A program made the translations under genes and the position numbers. A stretch of 64,000 nucleotides of DNA, from the NCBI RefSeq assembly GCF_002564005.1, contig NZ_PDJG01000001.1:1426001-1490000 (forward strand), in the 5' to 3' direction. Positions 32,262 to 42,162 of the stretch are shown here, piece after piece (the first letter of the stretch is position 1; each line of letters begins with the position of its first letter). The notes under the pieces were generated by a model. The model saw only the letters and a program-made list of their open reading frames with translations. It ran no database searches and was not told where the DNA came from. The stretch is from Sanguibacter antarcticus. Lineage in GTDB: Bacteria; Actinomycetota; Actinomycetes; Actinomycetales; Cellulomonadaceae.

Positions 32262-33020
32262 TCACGAGAGCACCACGACGCCGGCGAACCTGCCCGTCAC
32301 CTCTCCGTTCGCCGTCGCCTCTCGATGGGAGAAGAACCGGGCGTCCGTCCGTGTGCACGTTGCGACCTCTACCACCTCGGCGACGCCCAGTCGCCGCAGC
32401 TCGCGGGCCACCGCACCCGGCAGATCGAGGGACGGCGTGCCCCACGACGTGGTCGCCCGCACGCCAGGCACGACGTCGGACACCGCGTCCTGTAGTGCCT
32501 GCGGGACCTCGTAGCACTCTCCGCAGACGGCTGGCCCGACCGCTGAGCGGATCGTGGACACCGTCGCTCCCGCGTCGACCATGGCTCCGACGGTCGTCGC
32601 GACGACGCCCGCAGCCAGCCCTGCGCGGCCGGCGTGGACCACGGCGCCGACCCGGTGCACAGGGTCGGCGAGGAGCACCGGCACGCAGTCCGCGACGAGC
32701 ACACCGAGCGGCACGAGCGGGACAGCGGTGACCGAGGCGTCTGCTGTCCCCCGGCTGCGCTCGACGCCGACCGCTGCACGATCGACGACCTGGACGACCG
32801 TGCCGTGCACCTGCGTCAGGTATGACACCTTCGCACCGACCTCGACGTCGACGAGGTCCCTGTTCGCCAGGACGACCTCGTCGTCGTCCTGGACGTTGAG
32901 ACCGAGATTGAGGGTGCCACGAGGAGGCCCAGAGAGTCCTCCGTCTCGGGTCGTGAAGAATGCACGGATCCCGGGACCGAGGTCGACCTCGATCACCGGG
33001 ATCACGGGAGTGCGTACCAC
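32262..33020 (-). CDS. pgeF: Laccase-domain protein PgeF (YfiH family)
   Basis: A 252-residue multicopper-oxidase-like fold protein that in other bacteria removes L-Ser from a wrong peptidoglycan precursor or acts on purine nucleosides. Zinc-binding His/Cys motifs are seen in YLTQVHG, VADCVPVLL and AVVHAGRAGL, with the C-terminal FFSHREATANGEVTGRFAG. GTG start 14 bp after the ftsZ stop. The yggS gene that normally follows is absent; a 186-bp gap precedes sepF. Confidence 0.92.
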   Translation of the reverse strand: MVRTPVIPVIEVDLGPGIRAFFTTRDGGLSGPPRGTLNLGLNVQDDDEVVLANRDLVDVEVGAKVSYLTQVHGTVVQVVDRAAVGVERSRGTADASVTAVPLVPLGVLVADCVPVLLADPVHRVGAVVHAGRAGLAAGVVATTVGAMVDAGATVSTIRSAVGPAVCGECYEVPQALQDAVSDVVPGVRATTSWGTPSLDLPGAVARELRRLGVAEVVEVATCTRTDARFFSHREATANGEVTGRFAGVVVLS

Positions 33021-33034
33021 TGCTGGACGACCTG

Positions 33035-34372
33035 CTACTTGAGGAAGTCGGGGATGTCGAGCTCCTCGACACGGCGTCGCTGGGGCTCCTCGTCGAAGAT
33101 CCTCGGGACCTCGAGCTGACCCGTGCGCGGCACCGCATCTGGATCTGTCGACAAGAACGCCGGAACAGGTCCGCTCTGCTGATACGGCTGCTGAGCCGAC
33201 TGCTGCGCCTGGTAGGCCGCCGGGTTCACCGGAGCGCTCTCCGGACCGTCGAACCCGGAGTCGAGGGGGACGACCGGGCGGGCGAGCGCGTGCACGCCCG
33301 TCGTGGTCGGGACCGAGGCGAGCGCGGCCGGCTGAGCCGAGGCGACAGGGGCCGTCGAGGCGGCCGGAGCCGCAGCCGAACCGGTCACCTGGCCGAGACC
33401 ACGGGCGTCTTTGCGGGTCTGCGGCGCTCCACCGTCGAAGCCCGCCGCGATGACCGTGACACGGACCTCGTCACCGAGCGCGTCGTCGATCACAGCACCG
33501 AAGATGATGTTGGCCTCAGGGTGAGCAGCCTCGTGGACGAGGCGCGCGGCCTCGTTGATCTCGAACAGCCCGAGGTCCGATCCGCCCTGGATGCTCAAGA
33601 GCACACCGTGCGCCCCGTCGATGCTGGCCTCGAGCAGCGGCGAGGAGATCGCGAGCTCGGCCGCCTGGACCGCCCGGTCGTCGCCGCGTGCCGAGCCGAT
33701 GCCCATGAGCGCGCTGCCTGCCCCTTGCATGACCGACTTGACGTCGGCGAAGTCGAGGTTGATGAGGCCCGGGGTCGTGATGAGGTCGGTGATCCCCTGG
33801 ACACCCGAGAGGAGCACCTGGTCGGCAGAGTGGAACGCATCGAGAGCGGAGACGTTGCGGTCAGACATCGACAAGAGGCGGTCGTTGGGGATGATGATGA
33901 GGGTGTCGACCTCGTCGCGCAGGGCTTCGATGCCCGCGTCGGCCTGTGTCGAACGACGCCGTCCCTCGAACGTGAACGGACGTGTGACGACACCGACCGT
34001 GAGCGCTCCCAGCGCCCGAGCGATGCGCGCAACGACGGGCGCTCCCCCGGTTCCGGTGCCGCCACCCTCGCCAGCGGTCACGAAGACCATGTCAGCGCCC
34101 CGCAGGACGTCCTCGATCTCTTCGGTGTGGTCTTCTGCGGCCTTCTTGCCAACCTCGGGGTCGGCGCCAGCGCCGAGCCCACGCGTGAGCTCACGGCCTA
34201 CGTCGAGCTTGACGTCGGCATCGGACATGAGGAGCGCCTGAGCATCGGTGTTGATCGCGATGAACTCGACACCCTTGAGCCCGACCTCGATCATCCGGTT
34301 GACGGCGTTCACGCCACCGCCTCCGATGCCGACCACCTTGATCACCGCTAGGTAGTTTTGCGGAGTTGTCAC
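33035..34372 (-). CDS. ftsZ: Cell division GTPase FtsZ
   Basis: A 445-residue tubulin homologue that forms the Z-ring. The GTP-binding loop [13 protein letters not shown]3-T7 regions and [11 protein letters not shown] are present, followed by a Pro/Ala/Gln-rich linker of about 100 residues. The C-terminal core [11 protein letters not shown] is the SepF-binding peptide. The GTG start has GAGAGG 7 nt before. The 34373-34534 gap has AT-rich DNA that likely holds a promoter, though I could not fix the elements. Confidence 0.97.
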   Translation of the reverse strand: MTTPQNYLAVIKVVGIGGGGVNAVNRMIEVGLKGVEFIAINTDAQALLMSDADVKLDVGRELTRGLGAGADPEVGKKAAEDHTEEIEDVLRGADMVFVTAGEGGGTGTGGAPVVARIARALGALTVGVVTRPFTFEGRRRSTQADAGIEALRDEVDTLIIIPNDRLLSMSDRNVSALDAFHSADQVLLSGVQGITDLITTPGLINLDFADVKSVMQGAGSALMGIGSARGDDRAVQAAELAISSPLLEASIDGAHGVLLSIQGGSDLGLFEINEAARLVHEAAHPEANIIFGAVIDDALGDEVRVTVIAAGFDGGAPQTRKDARGLGQVTGSAAAPAASTAPVASAQPAALASVPTTTGVHALARPVVPLDSGFDGPESAPVNPAAYQAQQSAQQPYQQSGPVPAFLSTDPDAVPRTGQLEVPRIFDEEPQRRRVEELDIPDFLK

Positions 34373-34534
34373 GTCCGTGCCTCTCGATCTGGGAACACTG
34401 AACCCTCACCCTCATGTAGAAGGTTATAGTTATGTCAGGTTGTACTAGGGTCGACGTTATGCGCACCTCGCTGCGCTATCAACGACCTGACCCGCGTGTC
34501 GGTGAATTGTTTGACCACACCGGCCCCGATCCAC

Positions 34535-35647
34535 TCACCGAGTGATCGGGAACGTCGGCGCCGAGACGTCGAACACACTCGATCCACGGCTCACCTCCGC
34601 CGTCCGCAGCGTCGCGAGCACCTGACTCTTGAGCTCCGACTCCTGAGAGCTCCCCCACTCGACGACCACACCGTCACGCAGCGTGAGCGTGACCGAGTCC
34701 TGTGTCGTCGCCGACAGCGACCCGACCTCAGCAGCGAGATCGTCCGGCAACGAGTTGAGGACGACGAGCGCCGCCTCGAGCGTACGCCGGTCTTCGCCCG
34801 TCAAGGGGATCGTGATGAGCGGCAGCTCCGGAGGTGCCACCGCCACGACACCGACCTGGACCGCGTCCTGGTCGAGGAGAGCGACGCCGTCGGCGACCGG
34901 GACCGCGGCCACCGGTTCGCGTGCGACGACGACCACGGCCAGGCCAGACGGCCACTGTCGTGAGATCGAGACGTCACGGACGTTCGGCACCTCGAGCAGC
35001 TCCCCGCGCAGCGTGACCGTGTCCACGAGCGCGAGCGACGTCCCGTCGTACTCTGCGACGACTGCGACGATCGCCGCGGCGTCGACCGAGCTGCCCGTGC
35101 CGTCGACCGTCAGACGATCCGCGTCGAACGACAGCAGGCTCGAGTACAGGACCGCCCACGCCGCCCCCGAGAGGAACGCCACGACGCTCGTCACGACGAG
35201 CGCACGGCGCACGAGACGGTGGCGCCGCATCGCCTTCTGCTCGGCGAGCCGCTCCGCCATCCCCGTCGAGATCACCGGCACCCGGTGCATCGCACCCGTC
35301 GGAGTCCGTGGGACCGTGACGGACCCGGTCCGCGGAGGCTGCGCGGCGACCTGGGCCTCCGGTCGCCGCGGGCCGCGTGTGGCGGGCTTCAGGGACGCGG
35401 GCTTCGCAGGGGCGGCCGGCGTCGCCCCGGTCTTCGTCGGGGCAGGCTTCGCCGAAACAGCCTTCTTTACCGGAACGTTCTTCGTCGTCCCGCTCTTCGT
35501 CGTCCCGCTCTTCGTCGTCCCGCTCTTCGCTGGCGCGGCACGGCCGGCGGCGTCTTTCGGCGTCGCCGGTCGACGTGGCGCGGCGGGGCGCCGTGGATCG
35601 GTCGGCGCCCGATCGCCTCGCGGGCGAGGAGCGGGAGGAGGCTTCAC
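34535..35647 (-). CDS. ftsQ: Cell division protein FtsQ with extended N-terminus
   Basis: A 370-residue bitopic protein of the divisome. Residues 1-145 are a basic Pro/Ala/Lys-rich cytoplasmic part, the membrane helix is LVVTSVVAFLSGAAWAVLYS near 150-170, followed by the POTRA domain (FDADRLTVDGTGSSVDAAAI) and the FtsQ beta domain (SISRQWPSGLAVVVVAREPVA). A perfect triple repeat SGTTK lies near residue 42-56. GTG start overlaps murC by 4 nt. Confidence 0.93.
   Translation of the reverse strand: MKPPPAPRPRGDRAPTDPRRPAAPRRPATPKDAAGRAAPAKSGTTKSGTTKSGTTKNVPVKKAVSAKPAPTKTGATPAAPAKPASLKPATRGPRRPEAQVAAQPPRTGSVTVPRTPTGAMHRVPVISTGMAERLAEQKAMRRHRLVRRALVVTSVVAFLSGAAWAVLYSSLLSFDADRLTVDGTGSSVDAAAIVAVVAEYDGTSLALVDTVTLRGELLEVPNVRDVSISRQWPSGLAVVVVAREPVAAVPVADGVALLDQDAVQVGVVAVAPPELPLITIPLTGEDRRTLEAALVVLNSLPDDLAAEVGSLSATTQDSVTLTLRDGVVVEWGSSQESELKSQVLATLRTAEVSRGSSVFDVSAPTFPITR
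35481..35525. repeat. Three 15-bp tandem repeats in ftsQ
   Basis: Three exact copies of the unit TTCGTCGTCCCGCTC sit end to end, in frame, encoding SGTTK three times in the cytoplasmic tail of FtsQ. Such repeats can gain or lose units by slippage without frameshift. Confidence 0.9.
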
Positions 35648-37134
35648 GACCCTCGGACCGCCGATGCCTCGTCGGCTGCACGAGCGTCGATCGTCGTGAG
35701 CACCACGCCTCCCAGCTCGGTGACGTCCCCCGCCCCGACCGTGATCACGAGATCACCGGGCTGGGCGAGCTCGGCGACCGTGCGCGCGGCCTCCAGACGG
35801 TCGCGCACGACACGGCCACGACCTGGGGTCGACATGCGGTCGACGATCGTGTGCGCACCGACGCTCGGGTCCGGATCCTCTCGGGCGCCGTACACGTCGG
35901 TCACGACGACGACGTCCGCGAGCTCCAGGGCATCAGCGAACTCGTGCGCGAAGATCCGGGTACGGGAGTAGAGGTGCGGCTGGAAGAGAACGATGATCCG
36001 GCCGCCGGCCGCGACCCCACGAGCGGCCACGAGCATGGCTGCGACCTCCGTGGGATGGTGCGCGTAGTCGTCGACGACCCGCACCCCTCGGGCCACCCCG
36101 CGCAGCTCGAAACGACGCCCTGTACCCATGAACTCTCCGACACCGGCAGCCGCGGCGTCGGGCGGGACTTCCAGCGCGAGCGCCACGAGCACAGCGGCAG
36201 AGGCGTTGAGGGCGTTGTGCATCCCTGACACGCGGAGATCGACGTCGAGCACGACACCGTCGCGCGACACGGGCGTCCCGGGGGCCACGACGAGCGTGAA
36301 GCGGCAGCCACCGGTCTCTGGGACGACCGCGTAGCCCGCGAGGACCGCTGTCGCACCGTCCGCGGTCCCGTAGGTGAGCGCCCGGCCACCCGCAGCCACG
36401 TGGTGGGACACCAGGGACCGTGCACCGGCATCGTCGACGCACGCCACGAGATACCCGGCAGGGTCGATGTTGCCCGCAAAGGTGCGGAACGCTTCTTCGA
36501 ACGCCTCGCGCGAGCCGTAGTGGTCGAGGTGGTCGGGCTCGACGTTCGTGACCACCGAGACGAACGGCCGGTACGCCAGGAACGAGCCGTCAGACTCGTC
36601 TGCCTCGGCGACCAGCACGTCCCCGGCACCGAGGTGGCCGCCAGGGAGCGCCCCGTCCGCGGTGAGGACCGACCCCCCGATGGCGAAGGACGGCTCCAGA
36701 CCCGCTGCAGTGAGCGCCACAGCGATCATCGCTGACGTCGTCGTCTTGCCGTGAGCGCCAGCGACCGCCACCGAACGGCGACCGGCCATGAGCACGGCGA
36801 GCGCCTGCGACCGGTGGAGGACTCGCAGGCCCGCCGCCCTCGCGGCGACCAGCTCAGGGTTGTCCGCGCGGACCGCGCTCGACACGACAACCGTCTGCGC
36901 ATCGGCGACGTTCGATGCCTCGTGCCCGATCCACACGCGGACACCTGCCTCGCCGAGCGCGTCCGTGACAGCGCTGCGGCGAGCATCTGACCCCTGGACG
37001 TGCGCCCCCTCGCTCACCAGGAGACGGGCGACGACCGACATCCCTGCGCCGCCGACGCCGATGAGGTGCACGGTACCGAGGTCGGCCACGGGCAGGGAGA
37101 CCTGCGGACCGCCCGTGGTCTGCTCGGAGCTCAT
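35644..37134 (-). CDS. murC: UDP-N-acetylmuramate-L-alanine ligase
   Basis: A 496-residue ATP-dependent ligase adding L-Ala to UDP-MurNAc. The N-terminal IGVGGAGMS Rossmann motif, ATP loop AGAHGKTTTSAM, ADESDGSFL and the C-terminal VVDDYAHHPTEVAAML are as expected. ATG at 37134 overlaps the murG stop (ATGA). The longer frame upstream is a shadow of murG. Confidence 0.96.
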   Translation of the reverse strand: MSSEQTTGGPQVSLPVADLGTVHLIGVGGAGMSVVARLLVSEGAHVQGSDARRSAVTDALGEAGVRVWIGHEASNVADAQTVVVSSAVRADNPELVAARAAGLRVLHRSQALAVLMAGRRSVAVAGAHGKTTTSAMIAVALTAAGLEPSFAIGGSVLTADGALPGGHLGAGDVLVAEADESDGSFLAYRPFVSVVTNVEPDHLDHYGSREAFEEAFRTFAGNIDPAGYLVACVDDAGARSLVSHHVAAGGRALTYGTADGATAVLAGYAVVPETGGCRFTLVVAPGTPVSRDGVVLDVDLRVSGMHNALNASAAVLVALALEVPPDAAAAGVGEFMGTGRRFELRGVARGVRVVDDYAHHPTEVAAMLVAARGVAAGGRIIVLFQPHLYSRTRIFAHEFADALELADVVVVTDVYGAREDPDPSVGAHTIVDRMSTPGRGRVVRDRLEAARTVAELAQPGDLVITVGAGDVTELGGVVLTTIDARAADEASAVRGS

Positions 37135-38279
37135 CGAGAGACCGATGGCTGCTCGGTCACGGTCTCGACGAGGCCCACGACCCGGCTCGCAGCGTCGGGG
37201 ACACCCACAGACCGAGCGGCGTGGCTCATGATCGCGAGCGCGGCCGGGTTCTCGAGCAACGGCAGCACGATCGTCCGGACCCACTCGGGAGTGAACTCGT
37301 CGTCGGCGACGATCAGCCCGCCACCGACCTCGACGAGCGGCGCGGCGTTGAGCCGCTGCTCCCCGTTGCCGATGGGCAGCGGGACGTATGCGGCGGGCAG
37401 CCCGAGCGCGGCCAGCTCGCACACGGTCCCAGCACCGGAGCGACACACCACGAGGTCCGCGACCGCGTAGGCGAGCTGCATGTCGCTGAGGTACTCACGC
37501 GCCTGGTAGAGAGACGCGTGCTCGGGGTCGAGCGCGCTCACGCTCGCCTGCACCGCCTCAGCCTTGCCACGACCTGTGAGGTGGAGCACCTGGATGCCCG
37601 CAGCGGTGGTCTCCGCGACGAGTGCCGTCATCGTCTCGTTGAGCCGTTGCGCACCGAGCGAGCCACCGGTGACGAGGAGCGTCGGCCGGTCGGCCTGCAG
37701 ACCGAGCGCCTGCGCCGCAGCTGCCCGCGTCCCCGCAGGATCAGCGGCACGCTCGGCGATGAGCGTCGAGATCTCGTGACGCAGCGGGAGCCCGGTGACC
37801 TGCGCCCCGGGCAGAGCCGTGCTGGCGAACGTCACCGCGACGGACCGCGCCCAGCGCGCACCGAGCCGGTTCGCGAGACCGGGGCGAGCGTTCTGCTCGT
37901 GGATCACGACGGGGATCCCTCGCCGACGCGCAGCGAGGTACGCGGGCGTCGCGACGTATCCGCCAAAACCGACGACGACACGTGCCCCGGTCTCGTCGAT
38001 CGCTCGGCCTGCCGCACGAACTGCAGCACCGAGCTTGCCCGGCAGCGTGAACCACGCAAGGCTCGGCCGACGCGGCATCGGTACCCGTGGGACGAACCGC
38101 AGGTCGTGCCCACGCTCCGGGACGAGAGTTGCCTCGAGCCCTTCTCGGGTCCCGAGGACCGTGATCGTCGCATCCGGATATCGGGCACGGATCTCGTCCG
38201 CCACCGCGAGGAGCGGGTTCACATGACCCGCTGTACCGCCACCTGCAAGAAGAACTGACTCAATCACGCTTCTCATCAC
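37131..38279 (-). CDS. murG: UDP-GlcNAc:lipid I N-acetylglucosaminyltransferase
   Basis: A 382-residue GT28 enzyme making lipid II at the membrane's inner face. The N-terminal SVLLAGGGTAGHVNPLLAVADEIR and FGGYVATPAYLAARR, and the C-terminal ITGGSLGAQRLNE-like and VCRSGAGTVCELAALGLPAAYVPLPI motifs are clear. Start is either GTG 38279 (GTGA overlap with ftsW) or the next codon ATG at 38276; both are coupled to ftsW. Confidence 0.95.
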   Translation of the reverse strand: MMRSVIESVLLAGGGTAGHVNPLLAVADEIRARYPDATITVLGTREGLEATLVPERGHDLRFVPRVPMPRRPSLAWFTLPGKLGAAVRAAGRAIDETGARVVVGFGGYVATPAYLAARRRGIPVVIHEQNARPGLANRLGARWARSVAVTFASTALPGAQVTGLPLRHEISTLIAERAADPAGTRAAAAQALGLQADRPTLLVTGGSLGAQRLNETMTALVAETTAAGIQVLHLTGRGKAEAVQASVSALDPEHASLYQAREYLSDMQLAYAVADLVVCRSGAGTVCELAALGLPAAYVPLPIGNGEQRLNAAPLVEVGGGLIVADDEFTPEWVRTIVLPLLENPAALAIMSHAARSVGVPDAASRVVGLVETVTEQPSVSR

Positions 38280-39586
38280 CCGAGCTCGTCGTCTGTACCT
38301 GTCACTACCGGTCGTCTGCGCCGTGACGCCGCTCGCCCCATCACGGCGACGGAGCGGCGAACGACGTTGGGCCGAGCCGCGAGCGCCTCACGAGCGCCCG
38401 GTTCGTCCCGTGCGAAGGATATGACGATTCCGAGAGCAAGCATGGTCGCGACCAGCGCCGACCCTCCCGCGGACACCAGCGGCAGGGGGATTCCGATGAC
38501 CGGGAGGATGCCGATGACGACCCCGATGTTGATGAGCGCCTGACCGATGATCCAGCACGCGATCGCAGCGGTCGTGATCTTGACCATCGGATCGGGGTGG
38601 CGGCGCACGATGCGGAGCATCGCCAGGCCGAGGAGCGCGAAGAGCGCCAGGACGAGCAGCGCTCCCAGCAGACCGAGCTCCTCGCCGAGGACGGCGAAGA
38701 TGAAGTCGTTGTGGGCTTCTGGCAGGTACGACCACTTCTCGAAACCTGCTCCGAGGCCCACCCCCATGAGGCCGCCTGTGCCGAGCCCTTCGAGCCCGCG
38801 CACGACCTGGTAGCATGCCCCTGCTTCGTCGCACTGGCCGCCGAACGTCGCGGCGATCCGGTTCATGCGGTTGTCCGAGCCGACCACCAGGACAGCGACT
38901 GCGGCGATCACCCCAGCCCCAGCGATGGCGAACATCCGCAGGGGAAGCCCGGCGACGAACAGCGCACCCGCGACGATGAGCATGAGCACCATCGCGGTCC
39001 CGAGGTCTTTGCCTGCGAGCACGAGCGCGATGACGACCATGGCTACGGGGATGACCGGCACGAAGGCATGCTTCCACTCCCCCAGCAGCGCCATCTTGCG
39101 ACCCAGCACGACCCCGAGCCAGACGGCGAGCGCGACCTTGGCCAGCTCAGACGGCTGGATCGTGATGCCACCTCCGAGATACACCCAGTTCGTGTTGCCC
39201 TTCTCTCCCCGCGCCATCGGGGTGAAGATCAACAGCTGCAGACCCATGGCGAGGAACAGCGCAGGCCAGGCCATCTTCTTGTAGAACGACGGTCTCAGAC
39301 GCATGGCCACGAGCATGAACGGCAGTCCCATGAGCGCGAACTTCGCCTGGTTGAGGAAGACGGAGTAGGCGGAGTCCCCGTCCTGCAGGGAGTCCACCGA
39401 CGAGCTCGAGAGCACCATGACAAGACCGAGCACGAGGAGCAGCACGGTGGCGCCCGCGAGGAGGTAGTAGCTCGTCACGGCGCTGTTCCACTGTCCGAGC
39501 CAGACACCGCGCGCCGCGCGCCGGACCGGGGTCCGGCTGCTCGCAGGACGTGGTGCAGCGGCCTGGATCGTCGTTGCCTTCGACAT
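38276..39586 (-). CDS. ftsW: SEDS glycosyltransferase FtsW
   Basis: A 436-residue polytopic protein polymerising septal glycan with FtsI. About ten membrane helices; the SEDS motifs NTNWVYLGGGITIQPSELAKVALAVWLG, LAGKDLGTAMVL and PLVSAGGSALVA are visible, along with EAHNDFIFAVLGEELGL. ATG at 39586, 9 bp after murD. The C-terminal tail is basic and cytoplasmic. Confidence 0.96.
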   Translation of the reverse strand: MSKATTIQAAAPRPASSRTPVRRAARGVWLGQWNSAVTSYYLLAGATVLLLVLGLVMVLSSSSVDSLQDGDSAYSVFLNQAKFALMGLPFMLVAMRLRPSFYKKMAWPALFLAMGLQLLIFTPMARGEKGNTNWVYLGGGITIQPSELAKVALAVWLGVVLGRKMALLGEWKHAFVPVIPVAMVVIALVLAGKDLGTAMVLMLIVAGALFVAGLPLRMFAIAGAGVIAAVAVLVVGSDNRMNRIAATFGGQCDEAGACYQVVRGLEGLGTGGLMGVGLGAGFEKWSYLPEAHNDFIFAVLGEELGLLGALLVLALFALLGLAMLRIVRRHPDPMVKITTAAIACWIIGQALINIGVVIGILPVIGIPLPLVSAGGSALVATMLALGIVISFARDEPGAREALAARPNVVRRSVAVMGRAASRRRRPVVTGTDDELG

Positions 39587-39595
39587 GGTGCGCAG

Positions 39596-41080
39596 CTACC
39601 TCGGCGCCGAAGCGATGCGGAGAGCCTCACGGGCGAAAGCGTCGCCTCGCTCGGCATACGAGCTGAACTGGTCCATCGAGGCGCACGCAGGAGCCAGGAG
39701 AACGGTGTCTCCCGGCAGGGCGAGCTCGAAGGCTTGGTCGACCGCGCGTCTCATCACTGTCTCAGTGTCGCCAGGATCGACCTCCACGACGGGTACATCG
39801 GGCGCGTGTCGCTCGAGAGCCTCGCGCAGACCGACGTGATCGACCCCGATGAGGACGGCTGCTCGGACCTGACCCGACCGCGTCCGGACGAGATCGTCGA
39901 AGGTCGCGCCCTTGGCGAGCCCACCGGCGATCCACACGACGGTGCCTGGCGCGAAGGACCCGAGAGAGGCTGCCGCCGCGTGGGCGTTCGTCGCCTTGGA
40001 GTCGTCGACGAAGGCCACCGGAGGCACCTCGTCGGCGCCCGCCGCAACGGCCCCAGAACCGGTGACCTGTGGACGTGCCGGTGCGGTGGCGACCGTCTGG
40101 ATCCGGTGCCCTCCAGGATGGAAAGCACGGAGTCCGTCGCGCACCGCTGCCGCGCTGACGCCGTACGCGCGGGCCAGCGCGGCGGCGGCGAGCGCGTTCG
40201 ACACGACATGGGACGGCACGCTGCCGTCGGGACCTGCCAGGTGTGCCAGGTCGTCCATCGTGGCGAGCTCGGCGGCACGCTCGTGGCGCGTCGGGTCGTC
40301 GTGCGCCGCGTGGAAGGCCCGGTCGCACAGGACACCGTCGACGACCCCGAGCTCTGACCGTCCTGGGGCCCCGAGCGTGAGACCGACCGCACGTGCACCG
40401 TCGACCACGTCCGCGTCACGCACGAGCTGTTCCGTGCGCGGGTCGGCTGTGCTGTAGACGCACGCACGCTGGGCCCGCTCATAGATGCGCCCCTTCGCCC
40501 GTGCGTACTCCTCGAGGGAGCCGTGCCAGTCGAGGTGGTCCTGGGCGACGTTGAGGACGGCACCGGCGAGCACGGACATCGAGTGCGTGAAGTGGAGCTG
40601 GAAGCTGGAGAGCTCCACCGCGAGCACGTCGATCCGGTCGTCGAGCACCGCATCGACGATCGGTCTGCCGACGTTCCCGACAGCGGCCGTGCGCCGGCCG
40701 TCCGCCTCGAGGATGGACTGGAGCATCTCCACCGTCGTCGTCTTGCCGTTCGTCCCTGTCACAGCGAGCCATGGTGCGGGCTCCCCCGTGGCCCGCGAGG
40801 CCACCCGCAGGTGCCACGCGAGCTCGACCTCGCTCCACACCGGGATGCCTCGGGTCGACGCCTCGACGAACAAGGGTGTCGAGGGAGGCCACCCCGGAGA
40901 GGCGACGACGAGGTCGACCGTGCCGAGGTCGACGTCCGCCGCAGCAGAGAGGTTCGCGTCGGGCGCGCTCGCGTCTAGCGAGAGCACCGATACCGCCACC
41001 GGGCTGAGCGCGCGCACCACCGCACGCCCTGTCACGCCGAGCCCGGCGACGAGCACGCGTGCTGACGACAGGTCGACCAC
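39596..41080 (-). CDS. murD: UDP-N-acetylmuramoyl-L-alanine-D-glutamate ligase
   Basis: A 494-residue Mur ligase adding D-Glu. The N-terminal VLVAGLGVTGRAVVRAL, ATP loop VTGTNGKTTTVEML and C-terminal FVDDSKATNAHAAAASL are typical. The start is taken at GTG 41080, which shares a base with the mraY stop; GTG 41095 is possible and would add 5 residues. Confidence 0.94.
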   Translation of the reverse strand: MVDLSSARVLVAGLGVTGRAVVRALSPVAVSVLSLDASAPDANLSAAADVDLGTVDLVVASPGWPPSTPLFVEASTRGIPVWSEVELAWHLRVASRATGEPAPWLAVTGTNGKTTTVEMLQSILEADGRRTAAVGNVGRPIVDAVLDDRIDVLAVELSSFQLHFTHSMSVLAGAVLNVAQDHLDWHGSLEEYARAKGRIYERAQRACVYSTADPRTEQLVRDADVVDGARAVGLTLGAPGRSELGVVDGVLCDRAFHAAHDDPTRHERAAELATMDDLAHLAGPDGSVPSHVVSNALAAAALARAYGVSAAAVRDGLRAFHPGGHRIQTVATAPARPQVTGSGAVAAGADEVPPVAFVDDSKATNAHAAAASLGSFAPGTVVWIAGGLAKGATFDDLVRTRSGQVRAAVLIGVDHVGLREALERHAPDVPVVEVDPGDTETVMRRAVDQAFELALPGDTVLLAPACASMDQFSSYAERGDAFAREALRIASAPR

Positions 41081-42162
41081 TAGCCCACGACCCACTCGGC
41101 GTAGAAGATCCCCATCCCGAGAGCCGCGAAGAGCCCAGCGATGATCCAGAAGCGGATGACGATCGTCACCTCGCCCCAGCCGGAGAGCTCGAAGTGGTGG
41201 TGCAGCGGGGCCATCTTGAACACCCGCTTGCCCGTGAGCTTGAAGAAGCCGATCTGGATGATGTCCGAGAGGACGACGAGCACGAACATGCCGCCGATGA
41301 TGATCGCGAGGAGCTCGGTCCGAGAGAGGATCGAGAGACCGGCGAGCGCGCCGCCGAGCGCGAGCGAACCGGTGTCACCCATGAAGATCTTCGCCGGAGA
41401 GGCGTTCCACCACAAGAATCCGAAGCACGCCCCCATGATCGCGGCTGCCACGATGGCCAGATCGAGCGGGTCACGGACCTCGTAGCACCGCGGCCCCACC
41501 GAGCCTGCGAGCTGGCAGTTCTGGTTGAACTGCCAGATGCTCACGAGGACGTAGGCGCCGAAGACGATGAGCGACACCCCGGTTGCAAGACCGTCGAGAC
41601 CGTCGGTGAGGTTCACCGCGTTCGACCAGGCGGTGATGATGAGGTTCGCCCAGATGACGAAGAGGATGAGCCCGACCGTCACCCCGGCGAACGCCAGGTC
41701 GATGTTCGTGTCGCGGATGAAGGAGATCTTCATCGCACCTGGTGTGCGGTAGTTCTCGTTCGGGAATCGCACCGCGAGCACCGCGAAGGCGATACCGACG
41801 ACTCCCTGGCCGACGAACTTCCACCGTGCCGAGAGTCCGAGGCTGCGCTGGCGCGAGATCTTGATGTAGTCGTCAAGGAGCCCGATGAGCCCGAGACCCG
41901 CCATGAGGAACATCACGAGGACCGCCGACGTCGACGGCAGCCGACCGCTGACGATCGAGGCCATCACCCAGCCGGCGATCGTCGCCCCGATGATGACGAC
42001 ACCGCCCATGGTCGGGGTCCCGCGCTTGGTGAAGTGCGCGGTCGGGCCGTCCTGGCGGATGAACTGACCGTAGTTGCGCTTGACGAGAAGCCGGATGAAC
42101 AGCGGCGTGCCGAAGAGGGCGACGATCAGTGCCGTGCCCGCCGAGACGAGTACCCCGATCAC
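41080..42162 (-). CDS. mraY: Phospho-N-acetylmuramoyl-pentapeptide transferase
   Basis: A 360-residue integral membrane enzyme making lipid I. About ten helices; the catalytic motifs [45 protein letters not shown] and the [15 protein letters not shown] tail are intact. GTG start overlaps murF by 4 nt. Confidence 0.97.
   Translation of the reverse strand: MIGVLVSAGTALIVALFGTPLFIRLLVKRNYGQFIRQDGPTAHFTKRGTPTMGGVVIIGATIAGWVMASIVSGRLPSTSAVLVMFLMAGLGLIGLLDDYIKISRQRSLGLSARWKFVGQGVVGIAFAVLAVRFPNENYRTPGAMKISFIRDTNIDLAFAGVTVGLILFVIWANLIITAWSNAVNLTDGLDGLATGVSLIVFGAYVLVSIWQFNQNCQLAGSVGPRCYEVRDPLDLAIVAAAIMGACFGFLWWNASPAKIFMGDTGSLALGGALAGLSILSRTELLAIIIGGMFVLVVLSDIIQIGFFKLTGKRVFKMAPLHHHFELSGWGEVTIVIRFWIIAGLFAALGMGIFYAEWVVG

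Noticed and set aside
35481..35525. Possible CRISPR-like or satellite repeat
   Set aside because: The 15-bp units have no spacers and are in frame within ftsQ.
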